From NCBI GenBank assembly GCA_965202875.1, contig OZ241870.1:2790001-2854000 (forward strand): DNA of 64,000 nt. The letters are read 5' to 3'. A program made the translations under genes and the position numbers. Origin of the DNA: HK1 sp965202875 (GTDB lineage Bacteria; Pseudomonadota; Gammaproteobacteria; HK1). The notes below the pieces were generated by a model. That model ran no database searches. It had not been told where the DNA came from and saw nothing but the letters and a program-made list of their open reading frames with translations. The first letter of the stretch is position 1. Every line of letters starts with the position of its first letter. Positions 8,501 to 17,393 of the stretch are shown piece after piece.

Positions 8501-10126
8501 CAGGGCGACACGCGCTCGACGGGACTGCGCTGGATCTGCGAGCACGGCGGCGAGATCTACCGGGCGCGTCGCCGGGTCAAGTGGCCCGGCTTGGCGGCGG
8601 TGGTGGTGAGTGTGCTGCACGTGGCCAAGGGGCGTCTCCCCGGCGTGAACGCGAGGCGTCTCGACGGGGAGGCGGTAGAGACGATCACCGCGTTCCTCTT
8701 CCATCGGGGCGGCCACCGCGACCCGGCGCGGCTGGCGGCGAACGCGGGCAAGAGCTTCCAGGGCAGCATCGTCCTCGGCATGGGCTTCACCTTCGACGAC
8801 ACCGACAAGAAGGGCGTCGCCTCGCCGCTGGCCGAGATGCGGCGGTTGATCGAGGACAATCCGCGCAACCGGCAGGCGATCTTCCCCTACATCGGCGGCG
8901 AGGAAGTGAACACCAGCCCGACTCATGCCCACCATCGCTACGTCATCAACTTTCGCGACTGGCCGTTGCAGCGGGAGGAGAAGGCCAGGGAGTTGCGGGA
9001 GGGTGTCGGGGAGGTACGGGAGAGTGTCGGGGAATCATGGGCGGAAGCGGATGGCGAACAGCGCCGGTATCCGCTGCGACGGGAAGACGGTGGAGAATCA
9101 GAGGATATTGCGGAGTCATGGGCGGACGCAGGCGACCAGCGGCGCCGGTATCCCCTACACCGGGAGGATGTCAGGGAATCGTGGGCAGACGCGGACGAGA
9201 AGCGGAAGCGGGAACTGCGACGGCAACCGATCGTGCCGCACGACTACCCGGAGCCGGTGGCGGCGGATTGGCCGGAGTTGCTGGCGATTGTGGAGGAGCG
9301 GGTGAAGCCGGAGCGCATGCACAATAAGCGTGATATACGCCGCAAACGTTGGTGGCAGTTTGGGGATAGGCAGCCGGCTCTCCAGACTGCCATCGAAGGA
9401 TTGAAGCGAGCACTTGCTATCTCTTACGTAGGGCAACACGCAGCGTTCACTTTCTTACCAAAGGGCATGGTATATTCCCAAACGATGATCGTATTCCCCC
9501 TGAGCGAATATGCCGCCTTCTGCGCCCTCCAATCCCGCCCCCACGAACTCTGGGCGCGCTTCTTCGGATCGTCCCTGGAAGACCGACTCCGCTACACCCC
9601 CTCCGACTGCTTCGAGACCTTCCCCTTCCCCGAACGCTGGGAGACCCACCCCGGCCTCGAAGCCGCCGGCAAGGCGTACTACGACTTCCGCGCCGCCCTC
9701 ATGGTCGAGAACAACGAAGGGCTGACCAGGACCTACAATCGCTTCCACGACCCCGACGAGACCGACCCCGACATCGCCGAGCTCCGCACCCTGCACACCG
9801 CCATGGACCGCGCCGTCCTCAACGCCTACGGCTGGCGTGACATCCCCACCGCCTGCGAATTCCTCCTCGACTACGAGATCGACGAGGAAGAATGGGGCCG
9901 CCGCAAGAAGCCCTACCGCTACCGCTGGCCCGACACCACCCGCGACGAAGTCCTCGCCCGCCTCCTGGAACTGAACGCCAAGCGCGCCGCCGAGGAAGCC
10001 CGCGCCGGCGCAGCCAACCGCGCCAAGCTGAGCCCCGGACGACCCCGACACCAAGCCGTCAAGGGAAGCCTCTTCAACCCCGCGGCCGTCAAACCGAAAT
10101 CTCTCCGGGATTCCTCCGATGGCTGA
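5540..10126 (+). CDS. drmMI: DISARM class 1 DNA adenine methylase DrmMI (Eco57I-like)
   Basis: A 1,528-residue type IIG-like N6-adenine methyltransferase. Motif I (CDPALGSGAF) lies near residue 685 and the catalytic NPPF (FDAVVGNPPFAGKN) near residue 925, followed by a long specificity-type C-terminal domain. In DISARM this enzyme marks self DNA. The ATG at 5540, just after the PIN stop, is chosen because the frame upstream to 5399 lies inside that gene. Two insertions look lineage-specific: a Ser/Gly/Ala/Pro-rich stretch (codons about 5985-6260) and a charged repeat with ESWAEAD / ESWADAD units (about 9000-9215). Its last 8 bases overlap the next gene. Confidence 0.85.
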   Translation: MPAPDPDTRAHLEWLGFLQPKGLVVSAPALAKAGAILNRQDTEGWSRLLGCIREREIDPARGPEPCIPDFRGFAAAVLGWGFSPLGYVGTEEALIPPELEVPLPDYGEVLRPDLAVRERDPRDDRPPWQLLVQVLEAGQDFDAPATVSSGVSSPGGNAAASSGTPSRTPSRTASPVASSPGSGGASASPGAPSSTGAAASPTAPSRTGASGNAGGGAASVGIGTDASGSAGVGVGTAGLRRLEASPQSRAERLLRSTGAPAGLLFNGIALRLISAPRGESSGWMDFRVADMNTTAGRPLCSALRLLLSEQRLLALPRGQRLAALLEDSRKYQNEVSERLSEQVLHALYELVRGLQAAHDASGGELLREPLSPGGDRDDVYRALLSVILRLVFLLYAEERGALPEDDTFLRHYSLTGLYEGLREDAALHPDTMDQRFGAWAQLLVLFRLIHDGAPAHRTGGALTLPERRGALFDPDRFPFLEGRYAGTGVRQIVERVRPPLVSDGAVYRVLEKLLVLDGERISYRTLDVEQIGSVYETIMGFRMEVATGRSVAVRPAKKLGAPNVVDLDALLAEPKGGRARWLQARADRNVTDTVAKGLRAAETVDDLHAALDRVLDKDATPDLVPPGALVLQPNEERRRSGSHYTPRELTEPIVRHTLTPLLDRLRGEDGRAPAPERILDLKVCDPALGSGAFLVEACRQLGDALVESWRAHDAVPEIPPDENEVVFARRQVARRCLYGVDRNPVALDLAKLSLWLITLAKEHPLTFLDHALLHGDSLVGLTRTQIEAFHWKGDAPRFQAGFEVMRIREHLAKIAALRQRIRAAGEEVSDRERRLCWREVKDELGEAAVFGDLVLAAFFEKAKPREREALRAQTADALVRGETHQYRSWIEELRDGEPPLAPFHWEIELPEVFERENPGFDAVVGNPPFAGKNTVAAANAARYPDWLKQMHAESHGNADLVAHFFRRAFDLVRRNGAFGLIATNTIAQGDTRSTGLRWICEHGGEIYRARRRVKWPGLAAVVVSVLHVAKGRLPGVNARRLDGEAVETITAFLFHRGGHRDPARLAANAGKSFQGSIVLGMGFTFDDTDKKGVASPLAEMRRLIEDNPRNRQAIFPYIGGEEVNTSPTHAHHRYVINFRDWPLQREEKARELREGVGEVRESVGESWAEADGEQRRYPLRREDGGESEDIAESWADAGDQRRRYPLHREDVRESWADADEKRKRELRRQPIVPHDYPEPVAADWPELLAIVEERVKPERMHNKRDIRRKRWWQFGDRQPALQTAIEGLKRALAISYVGQHAAFTFLPKGMVYSQTMIVFPLSEYAAFCALQSRPHELWARFFGSSLEDRLRYTPSDCFETFPFPERWETHPGLEAAGKAYYDFRAALMVENNEGLTRTYNRFHDPDETDPDIAELRTLHTAMDRAVLNAYGWRDIPTACEFLLDYEIDEEEWGRRKKPYRYRWPDTTRDEVLARLLELNAKRAAEEARAGAANRAKLSPGRPRHQAVKGSLFNPAAVKPKSLRDSSDG

Positions 10127-12299
10127 ACACATCATCAAGGACTCCGGAAAGGTCACGAGCTACATCGACCAAGTCCGTAGTCTGGCAGACAGGAATCGAA
10201 CTGCACTCGGGTTCCTGCCAGCAAGTGCTTATACCGAGGCAGCCATGAAAGGAAGTCTATGGGTAGCTCTCGACGGAAACACCGGAAATTTTCGGGGATA
10301 TCTTCTTTTCGGCGGTGTACACCCTCAACTAAAGGTGTTTCAGATCTGTGTCCATCCCGATTATCGCTCGTCTGGTACGGCACAAGAGTTAATCGAATCA
10401 CTGAAGAAATACGGTGAAGACCACGACTATCAGACTATTTCAGCCAAGGTAGCATCAGAACTGGACGCAAATCGGTTTTGGCGGAATTCGGGCTTCCATA
10501 TCATACGTCAAGTTCCGGGGCGAACGCACGGAAGAACGATAAACATTTACATAATCGAATTGGATGTTCCGTCACTTCTCCATACCAGCCGGGACCGAGA
10601 CTCATCAGCCAGACCATCGCCACTTCTTGGGCAGTCGATCAGACCGCTCCTGGAAACACCTTCTTATGTAAGCGATCTGAACGTATTCTTCGATGTCATG
10701 AGAAATCGCGACGATGGTGAGGCCGCTCATATTTTCTCGGCGGCTCTGAACAACCAAATACGCCTCTTCGTCACTTCGGAGTTTGCCAATGAATTGGAAA
10801 GACGTTCATGTGACAAGGACGATGACCCCGTTCTTGAATTCGCAAAAAAGTTGCCCACACTGCCGAGTCCGAAACCGGAAAATGTCAATCCGATAATCGA
10901 AAAACTAAGGATCATTCTTTCGCAGGGTACTCCAAAAACAGGAAAACGACTGGCCAACGATGAGTCGGATCTGATCCATCTGGCGTCGTGCATCCATCAT
11001 CAAGCATACGGTTTCGTTACTAGAGATTCCGCTATTCTCAAGTGCGCGACGGATCTTCATGTTCAATATGGACTCAGAATTTTATCACCAATCGATCTCA
11101 GAGAGTCGCTCGAAATTGAGAATATCGAACCCTCATCAATCAGGGTAACCACGGGAGAAAGCGAGATCAGCGTTTCTGCCATTAATGACAAAGAACGTTC
11201 GGATGTCGAGAGATTTCTCAATGATTCCGGGATCGGCTCAGATGATATAGCCCAATTCTTCACTCCTGGAACAATACAAAATCCACCAATCAGATTGGTG
11301 ATGCGATCCGCAGCGGATATTATTGGAATTAGTTCTTGGTCTGCAATGCCGGGAGCTGGAAAAGAAGCCATCGTGAGTCTGTATGTCAATGAGAACCACC
11401 CGGATTCAAACAGAGTGATCGACTATATTCTTGAATATTCCATGAATCTCGGAGACGAAGGGGAGCTATCCCGTTTCGATCTCAAAATTGGACGGGGACA
11501 GATAGGTACTCGTGAGATTGCTCTCAAGAGAGGTTTCTCCCTCCAAGGTAGACAAGGTGGAGGCAACTATAGCGTATTGAGCAAGGTATCGTTCAAGGGA
11601 ATGGTCACGAAGGATAATTGGCTTGGTTTCAAGCGCGACTTCGCGGAGAAAACGAACATCGAACTTCCCGACAGGATGCCTGGATATGGGGAGCTGATGA
11701 ATACCGGATTCGTATTGAACAGCAGGGAATCTCTTCTGCGGAAAACGATCTCCTTCTTCGATTTCGAGACCGCGATATCTCCCGGAATGGTGATTTGTCC
11801 TGGTCGCGACGCCGTGATGGTGCCGATTGAAGAAAAGTATGCGAGTGAACTTCTTCCGCCGACCCAACGTCAAGGCTTGCTGTTTCCGCAACGAGAGGCC
11901 GTTTTTCGTTTGGAGAGGGCCTATTCTTCCGGAGCCCGGAAAGGAAGCTTGCCGACACGAGGAATGATAGTTATATTCTATATTAGCGGGGAGAGGAAGG
12001 AGGCAGTAGTAGCTGCGAGAGTGACGTTCTCGGATACATTGACAAAAACCCAGGCAGTGTTGAACTTGAGCAGACAGGGAGTATTGACGGAGGAGGAAAT
12101 ACACCAAAGAGGCAATAAAAAAGATGAAGTCGCCGTGTTCACGTTCGACAACCTTGTTTCGTTTCCTCGAAGCATTGATTTCCGGGAACTCAAGCGGATG
12201 AGATGCGTTGGCAAGGCCAATCTGATCACGATGCAAAAACTGTCACACGAATCTCTCCGCAGAATCGTCGATCGAGCCTTTATGGAGAAAATTCGATGA
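10119..12299 (+). CDS. GNAT-PIN-GNAT fusion protein
   Basis: A 726-residue protein with lower GC than its neighbours. Residues 1-150 look like an N-acetyltransferase (VFQICVHPDYRSSGTAQELIESL matches the acetyl-CoA loop, FWRNSGF the closing strand). Residues about 165-300 look like a PIN nuclease (YVSDLNVFFDV, then NDESDLIHLASC and FVTRDSAIL). Residues about 320-475 resemble a second, weaker acetyltransferase fold (REIALKRGF). The remainder, to the end, is not recognised. It overlaps the end of drmMI by 8 bp and its stop overlaps the ASCH gene start (ATGA), so all three are coupled. The base composition suggests separate acquisition. Role unknown; a toxin-like or RNA-targeting accessory is inferred. 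Confidence 0.65.
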   Translation: MAEHIIKDSGKVTSYIDQVRSLADRNRTALGFLPASAYTEAAMKGSLWVALDGNTGNFRGYLLFGGVHPQLKVFQICVHPDYRSSGTAQELIESLKKYGEDHDYQTISAKVASELDANRFWRNSGFHIIRQVPGRTHGRTINIYIIELDVPSLLHTSRDRDSSARPSPLLGQSIRPLLETPSYVSDLNVFFDVMRNRDDGEAAHIFSAALNNQIRLFVTSEFANELERRSCDKDDDPVLEFAKKLPTLPSPKPENVNPIIEKLRIILSQGTPKTGKRLANDESDLIHLASCIHHQAYGFVTRDSAILKCATDLHVQYGLRILSPIDLRESLEIENIEPSSIRVTTGESEISVSAINDKERSDVERFLNDSGIGSDDIAQFFTPGTIQNPPIRLVMRSAADIIGISSWSAMPGAGKEAIVSLYVNENHPDSNRVIDYILEYSMNLGDEGELSRFDLKIGRGQIGTREIALKRGFSLQGRQGGGNYSVLSKVSFKGMVTKDNWLGFKRDFAEKTNIELPDRMPGYGELMNTGFVLNSRESLLRKTISFFDFETAISPGMVICPGRDAVMVPIEEKYASELLPPTQRQGLLFPQREAVFRLERAYSSGARKGSLPTRGMIVIFYISGERKEAVVAARVTFSDTLTKTQAVLNLSRQGVLTEEEIHQRGNKKDEVAVFTFDNLVSFPRSIDFRELKRMRCVGKANLITMQKLSHESLRRIVDRAFMEKIR

Positions 12300-12748
12300 C
12301 TCAAGCGATCATTTCACTCAAGCCGAATTACGGAAATCTGATTCTCTCTGGAGACAAAACGGTCGAACTTCGAAACAGAGTTGTCAGGGTGATTCCGGGG
12401 ACGAAGATCTGGATTTACGTGACACACCCTGTGAGTCATATAGTCGCAGTGGCCGACATAGGGCTCGTGGTTCATGACAGGCCGTCGGTGATATGGAATC
12501 GTTTCAAAAGAGGGATCTGCATCGACAAGAAGCACTTCGATTCCTATGTAGGAAGCAGGCATTGCGTGTCCGCTTTGGTGTTGTCGTCGGTAACAAAGCT
12601 GAACGATCCTCTAACGCTGGATGGAATTCGACAGAAGGTGAGAACGTTTCACCCTCCACAATTTTACACCTACCTGTCTCCGGAAAGTGGATTATTCACT
12701 ACCTTGAACAGAGCCCTGAATGTCCACAGCAGTAACGGATGCGGATGA
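12296..12748 (+). CDS. ASCH-domain protein
   Basis: A 150-residue protein. The start IISLKPNYGNLILSGDKTVE matches the ASCH fold (substrate-binding K-x-E motif in the first 30 residues, then IWIYVTHPVSHIVAVADIG). ASCH/PUA-like domains bind RNA or modified bases. It starts at the ATG overlapping the stop of the GNAT-PIN gene, and its own stop overlaps a 37-residue ORF in the same ATGA fashion. This coupling suggests it works with the GNAT-PIN protein, perhaps as an RNA-binding partner. Confidence 0.7.
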   Translation: MTQAIISLKPNYGNLILSGDKTVELRNRVVRVIPGTKIWIYVTHPVSHIVAVADIGLVVHDRPSVIWNRFKRGICIDKKHFDSYVGSRHCVSALVLSSVTKLNDPLTLDGIRQKVRTFHPPQFYTYLSPESGLFTTLNRALNVHSSNGCG

Positions 12749-12858
12749 AATTTCATGTAGCGATCATCAAAGATGGAGAACTGCGACTGACCGTCGAGCA
12801 CCTTGAAACGGCTCGGCGCAGAGAGAATGCGGGAAACGGGAAGCGTAAAGGATCTTGA
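12745..12858 (+). CDS. Small ORF coupled to the ASCH gene (37 aa)
   Basis: It starts at an ATG that overlaps the ASCH stop codon and ends at TGA 12858. The protein begins MKFHVAIIKDGELRLTVEHL and has a basic C-terminus. The tight ATGA coupling argues for translation, but it may be the remainder of a longer gene. No family recognised. Confidence 0.4.
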   Translation: MKFHVAIIKDGELRLTVEHLETARRRENAGNGKRKGS

Positions 12859-12941
12859 TCTATGTACGAACCGAAGCGCCACCCCGCAGGGCGGATTCGG
12901 AAAAGATCGGCACACACGATTGAAGAAAAGCGGGAGGAACG

Positions 12942-13365
12942 ATGCCGTACGATACTGATTTCGCCGACGCGCATCGCCGCCATTGGGAGGATGCGGAATT
13001 GCTCCATGATCATGGACGGTGGGCGAATGCCGACCAGTTGTATGGATTCAGTGCAGAGTGCGGATTGAAATCGGTGATGCGGATCCTGGGCATGGACACT
13101 GACGAGATCGGGCGACCCGAGGCGCCGGCACACCGGAAGCATGTGCAGTTTCTGTGGCCGGAATTCATCAGCTTTGCTGAAGAGAAGGGCGGAGCGCGGT
13201 ATCTGGGCCTTCTTCCGCATGATGGACCGTTCCAGGATTGGTCCCACAATAACCGTTTATGCAAGTCGCGGTCACTTCAGTGAAGCAGGTACAATGCGGC
13301 ATCGAGAGGCCGCTCGGAAGATTCTGGCAATGGTCGAGCTCGCAGTCGAGGAAAATCCGCCATGA
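12942..13365 (+). CDS. Conserved hypothetical of the KGGVGR cassette, frameshifted near 13257
   Basis: The start (ATG 12942, preceded by gggagg) gives a conserved-looking helical protein: DAHRRHWEDAELLHDHGRW, then ANADQLYGFSAECGLKSVM. The frame as written stops at 13285 after DWSHNNRLCKSRS. Skipping one base in the cgttta run near 13257 continues into YASRGHFSEAGTMRHREAAR, which ends at a TGA (13363-13365) overlapping the ATG of the next gene in the usual ATGA pattern. The intact product would be about 140 residues. Either a real inactivating frameshift or a one-base sequence error; I cannot tell which. Its position before the ATPase suggests a three-gene functional unit. Confidence 0.65.
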
Positions 13366-14669
13366 ACGACAAGTTCATTTCGTTCGATGCCACGCGATCT
13401 CGGGTCGTGGACGTGCTCAGGACTTCCGGAGCGATGTCGCCGGGTGTTGAAAGTCTTTATCTGATACGAGACCTGTTCGGTAAGGTGCGTATCACCGTAT
13501 CGGATGATCTACGAGCGAACGAATCGTGTCGAAATGCGCTCCAATGTTTCGCAAGCCGTATACACGAGGAGCTGGGTGCGCACGGCTACCCCATGGAACA
13601 GGCCATTCTCTTTGTGAGCGCCGACCGCCTGAAGACGATCCAGGATCAGGCGTTGAAGATCTCATCCAACGTGTACTGGGTTGACCGTCTGATGACGGGC
13701 GGCGATTGGTGGACGGTCAGTCCGCCGGAGCCGTCGCGGCCGAACCGAAGCACCCGCCGCTACACCCTCTTCTCGATCAAGGGCGGGGTCGGACGCAGTA
13801 CCACCGCCGCCATTCTCGCGTGGCATCTGGCGCGCAGCGGTGAGCGGGTCCTGGTCGTCGATCTGGATCTGGAATCCCCGGGGTTGTCTTCGGCGGTACT
13901 CGATGCACAGACGCAGCCGGAGTTCGGCGTCACCGACTGGTTCGTGGAAGATCTGGTCGGACAAGGCGATCGGGTGATCGAAAGGATGACTGCCGAACCG
14001 CCGTGGCCCGAGGAATTCGAAGGCGCCGTGCGGGTGGCTCCGGCCCACGGCCGCGAGCCCGGTGAATATCTCGCCAAGTTGGGCCGTGTCTACATGGGTG
14101 TCGCCGGCAAATCCTGGGCCAAGCGGCTCGGGTGCCTGTTGTCGCGGCTCGAAGAGAGACACAAACCGACAATCGTACTGCTCGAAAGCCGCAGTGGGCT
14201 GCACGACATCGCGGCGGCGACGGTCACCGATCTCGATGCCCGAGTCCTGCTGTTCGCCACCGATTCGGAGAGCACCTGGACCGACTACGGGATCCTCTTC
14301 CACCACTGGCAGCGTCATGGTCTGGCGCCGAAGATCAGGGAGCGCCTGTCGTTCGTGTCCGCGCTGACCCCCGAACTCGACACGGAACGATACCTGCAAA
14401 GGTTTCGGCACAAGGCATGGGGCCTGTTCCGGGAACATCTGTATGACGATGGGGCTGCCTCCGCCAACCCCGACGGAGGGTTTTCGTTCGATCCGGACGA
14501 TGAACGCGCCCCTCACGCTCCGCTCGCCGTCCACTGGACGCGCGGTCTTGCCGCGGGGACCACGTTGCGCCTCCTGGAACGGAGCACCGTGGAGCAAGCC
14601 TATGCCCGGTTCCTGAAACGCTTCGACAGACTCATGAAAGTGAGCGGAGACGGAGGCGGAGAAGCGTAA
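13362..14669 (+). CDS. KGGVGR-variant MinD/ParA-like ATPase
   Basis: A 435-residue protein with the deviant Walker A KGGVGRST at residues 140-147, where ParA/MinD proteins have KGGVGKT. A switch-type DLDLESPGL follows. The first 110 residues form a separate domain ending SSNVYWVDRLMTGGDWW. Loss of the usual lysine after GGVG is a family trait, not damage to this copy. The start overlaps the stop of the upstream gene and its own stop overlaps the next ATG (TAATG), so the three genes form one translational unit. The family is repeatedly found in defence-type neighbourhoods; its activity is not established. A decayed second copy of the gene start lies at 43.0 kb. Confidence 0.8.
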   Translation: MNDKFISFDATRSRVVDVLRTSGAMSPGVESLYLIRDLFGKVRITVSDDLRANESCRNALQCFASRIHEELGAHGYPMEQAILFVSADRLKTIQDQALKISSNVYWVDRLMTGGDWWTVSPPEPSRPNRSTRRYTLFSIKGGVGRSTTAAILAWHLARSGERVLVVDLDLESPGLSSAVLDAQTQPEFGVTDWFVEDLVGQGDRVIERMTAEPPWPEEFEGAVRVAPAHGREPGEYLAKLGRVYMGVAGKSWAKRLGCLLSRLEERHKPTIVLLESRSGLHDIAAATVTDLDARVLLFATDSESTWTDYGILFHHWQRHGLAPKIRERLSFVSALTPELDTERYLQRFRHKAWGLFREHLYDDGAASANPDGGFSFDPDDERAPHAPLAVHWTRGLAAGTTLRLLERSTVEQAYARFLKRFDRLMKVSGDGGGEA

Positions 14670-16216
14670 TGGCTGGTAGCACAATCGACGTTGGGGAGGC
14701 GCGCGCCGCGCTCGCCAATCTGCCGGACGGGACGAGCCACGGCGAGACCCCGGCGCCCGAACACGTGTATCTGCCCCGGTCCCATGTCAAGGCGATGGCC
14801 CCGGATTGCCTGCTCGTGACCGGTATGCGCGGCGCCGGCAAGACCTTCTGGTGGAGCGCGCTTCAGGACGGCGACGTGCGGCGGCTGATCGGCTTGGCCG
14901 AAGAACGCCCGCCGCTGAACGAACACACCGAGGTGCGCATCGGGTTCGGCGTCAAGCCGGCGCCGGACGATCATCCGGGCAAGGACACGCTACGGGAGCT
15001 GATGAGCGCCGGCTTCGAGCCGAGGACCGTCTGGCGAACGATCCAGGCGTGGCATCTCGCGCGGGACGAACATCCGCCGCATCCGCTCCGGCAGCAGGAT
15101 TCGTGGGGAACACGGACAAAGTACGTCGCCGAACACCCGGAGGCGATCGAGCGTCTGTTTCAGGAACGCGATGCCGAATTCGAGCGGAAAGGCGTCTGCT
15201 TCCTGATCGTCTTCGACGGCCTGGACCGTTGCGCCGACGACTGGAAGGAGGCGTCCCGGGCGATTCGCGGCCTGTTGCAAACCGCGGTCGAGATGCGCTC
15301 GTACCGGAAGCTCCGGGTGAAGGTCTTTCTGCGCTCAGATCAGGCCGACGACGACAGCGGGGTCGCCGACTTCCCGGACGCCTGGAAGGTGCTCGCCTCG
15401 AAGGTCGAACTGAGCTGGCCCCGCCATGAGCTGTATGGTTTGTTGTGGCACCACCTGGTGAACGGAGAGAGTGGCGAGATCTTCCGGAGCTTCCTCCTGG
15501 ACGGCGATTGGCGCGGCGCGCAGCGTGAACGGGCGCTGCGAAAGTTGAGCGGCGACTTCCGGCGGATCCTCCTGGACGGTGACCGGCCTTCGGTGACGGA
15601 TGACGGGCGAAGCGTGTTTCTCGTTCCCCGCCGGCTGGTCGTGGACGAGGAGAGCCAGGAGGAGAAGTTTCACGGGATCGCCGGATGGCGGATGGGACGT
15701 ACACCGATCTACGGAGAGCCATATACCTGGATCCAGAACCGCCTGTCGGGCGCGGAGAGGAGGGTCGGCGCCCGCTCCTTCCTCGTGGCGCTACGGCTCG
15801 CCGCCGACTACACCGCGGACCAGCACCCGGAGCATCCGAAGGCCCTGCATCCCGACGGCATCCGGCGAGGCGTGCACGAAGCCTCGAAGTTGCGGGTCGG
15901 GGAGCTTGAGGAGGAGTACCCGTGGATGCGCCCGGTCATGCGTTCCCTCGCGGGGATGTACGTGCCCTGCGAATTCGGCGACTTCGCGGAGCGCTGGCGG
16001 AGCGAGCGCGTCTTCGACCGGCTGGCCGAAGAGACCGAGCCGAACGAACCGAGGCTGCCTCCCCGCCATCTCGACGACGGCCCCGAAGGCGTCCGCCGCG
16101 ACCTCGAATCCCTGGGCGTCTTCCAGCCCCTCTACGACGGCCGGTTGAACATCCCGAGCGTCTTCCGCGTGGGCTACGGCCTCGGCCTCCGCGGCGGGGT
16201 GAAGCCCGTTCGGTAG
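14669..16216 (+). CDS. P-loop NTPase (STAND/KAP-like) of the KGGVGR cassette
   Basis: A 515-residue protein with Walker A GMRGAGKTF at about residues 52-60 and a Walker B-like FLIVFDGLDRCADDW near residue 175, as in KAP and NACHT-type ATPases. No transmembrane segment or nuclease motif is evident; the C-terminal 200 residues may be a sensor or effector domain. It is coupled to the ATPase upstream (overlapping TAATG). The last 35 codons recur in degraded form at 41.94-42.06 kb. It probably acts as the signalling or effector NTPase of this three-gene unit. Confidence 0.7.
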   Translation: MAGSTIDVGEARAALANLPDGTSHGETPAPEHVYLPRSHVKAMAPDCLLVTGMRGAGKTFWWSALQDGDVRRLIGLAEERPPLNEHTEVRIGFGVKPAPDDHPGKDTLRELMSAGFEPRTVWRTIQAWHLARDEHPPHPLRQQDSWGTRTKYVAEHPEAIERLFQERDAEFERKGVCFLIVFDGLDRCADDWKEASRAIRGLLQTAVEMRSYRKLRVKVFLRSDQADDDSGVADFPDAWKVLASKVELSWPRHELYGLLWHHLVNGESGEIFRSFLLDGDWRGAQRERALRKLSGDFRRILLDGDRPSVTDDGRSVFLVPRRLVVDEESQEEKFHGIAGWRMGRTPIYGEPYTWIQNRLSGAERRVGARSFLVALRLAADYTADQHPEHPKALHPDGIRRGVHEASKLRVGELEEEYPWMRPVMRSLAGMYVPCEFGDFAERWRSERVFDRLAEETEPNEPRLPPRHLDDGPEGVRRDLESLGVFQPLYDGRLNIPSVFRVGYGLGLRGGVKPVR

Positions 16217-16280
16217 AGCAAGCGGATGATGCTTGAAGGACGCTGGCAGGATGCCATTCGTGACGAAAGGAGATTCCAAC

Positions 16281-17393
16281 GTGCATTCTTCTACACCAAA
16301 ACCACTCTCATCTCAGGATTTCATGCTTGTAATCAAGAAATCTCCGCCAAAGCCTTCCGAAATCTATCCTGTCCTATGGCATTTTGCTACCGAGCGTCAT
16401 CGCATCTATCTGCGGAGGCTTTCCGGCAAGGAGTGTCCGTGGACAAACGACCCTGTGTTGTCCGGCTACAGATTCACAAATGCTTTCCGAGCTGCGGACA
16501 GAGTCAGTCAATATCTAATCAAGATGATATATTCCGATCCTGATGCAACCTGCGACACGCTTTTGCTGCGAACGCTTTTGTTCAAGATATTCAACAAAAT
16601 CGATACATGGATTGGAATAATCGACAATCTCGGGATACCCATTGCCGAGCAATTCAGCTACTCGGCGTGTGAAAGTCTGCTGGACAGCTTCCGGAGAGAC
16701 GGAAGATCGATCTACTCCGCCGCGTACATCATGCCATCCGGTAGGCGTTCAGGTATCATGAAGCATCGAATGCATCTGCACTTGATTCGTCAAATGATCG
16801 AAGATCGGCTCGCATTCAGGTTGCAGGATGCAAGTTCTCTGTCAGAAGCATACGATCTCCTATCGGCATACCCCACATTAGGCCCATTCCTTGCCTTTCA
16901 ATACACCATTGATCTCAATTATACAACGCTTATGAATCACTCCGAACAGGATTTCGTCGTTGCTGGTCCGGGTGCACTGGACGGAATATCAAAGTGTTTC
17001 GATTCTTTGGGTGATTATAGTCCTGCTGATGCCATACGATTTCTATCGGATAAACAGGAGGAAGAATTTACACGATATGGATTGAAATTCGATGGTCTAT
17101 GGGGTCGTTCTCTTCAGCCGGTAGATGTCCAAAATCTTCTCTGCGAAGTATCCAAATATACACGAGTGACCCATCCGGAGTTCAGAGGGCTTGCCGGCCG
17201 CAAACGTATCAAACAGAAATTCCGGATGACGGGGGTATTGCCTAGACCATTCTTTCCACTGAAATGGGGCTTGAACCAAAGAATCGAAAGCTGGGCTCAA
17301 AACAAGCGAAGTGGCAATTTTGATGCATCGGAAACACGCCAGTTAGACTTGCTCGCGCCTACATTGATTTCTGATAGCGAAGATCTCGCTTGA
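16281..17393 (+). CDS. 5-hmdU DNA kinase helical-domain protein / aGPT-pyrophosphorylase-like
   Basis: A 370-residue, mostly helical protein. The N-terminal block ERHRIYLRRLSGKECPW, TNDPVLSGY and RFTNAFRAADRVSQYL is the signature of the helical domain shared by phage 5-hydroxymethyl-dU DNA kinases and alpha-glutamyl/putrescinyl-thymine pyrophosphorylases, the enzymes that hypermodify thymine in phage DNA. GTG at 16281 is chosen because aaaggag lies 8 bp upstream; the frame reaches back to 16233 without a better site. The gene converges on the MazG-like gene, with the 3' ends overlapping by about 35 bp. A thymidylate-synthase-like gene belongs to the same set. GC content is lower than in the DISARM genes. 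Function inferred: synthesis, removal or sensing of a modified pyrimidine. Confidence 0.75.
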   Translation: MHSSTPKPLSSQDFMLVIKKSPPKPSEIYPVLWHFATERHRIYLRRLSGKECPWTNDPVLSGYRFTNAFRAADRVSQYLIKMIYSDPDATCDTLLLRTLLFKIFNKIDTWIGIIDNLGIPIAEQFSYSACESLLDSFRRDGRSIYSAAYIMPSGRRSGIMKHRMHLHLIRQMIEDRLAFRLQDASSLSEAYDLLSAYPTLGPFLAFQYTIDLNYTTLMNHSEQDFVVAGPGALDGISKCFDSLGDYSPADAIRFLSDKQEEEFTRYGLKFDGLWGRSLQPVDVQNLLCEVSKYTRVTHPEFRGLAGRKRIKQKFRMTGVLPRPFFPLKWGLNQRIESWAQNKRSGNFDASETRQLDLLAPTLISDSEDLA

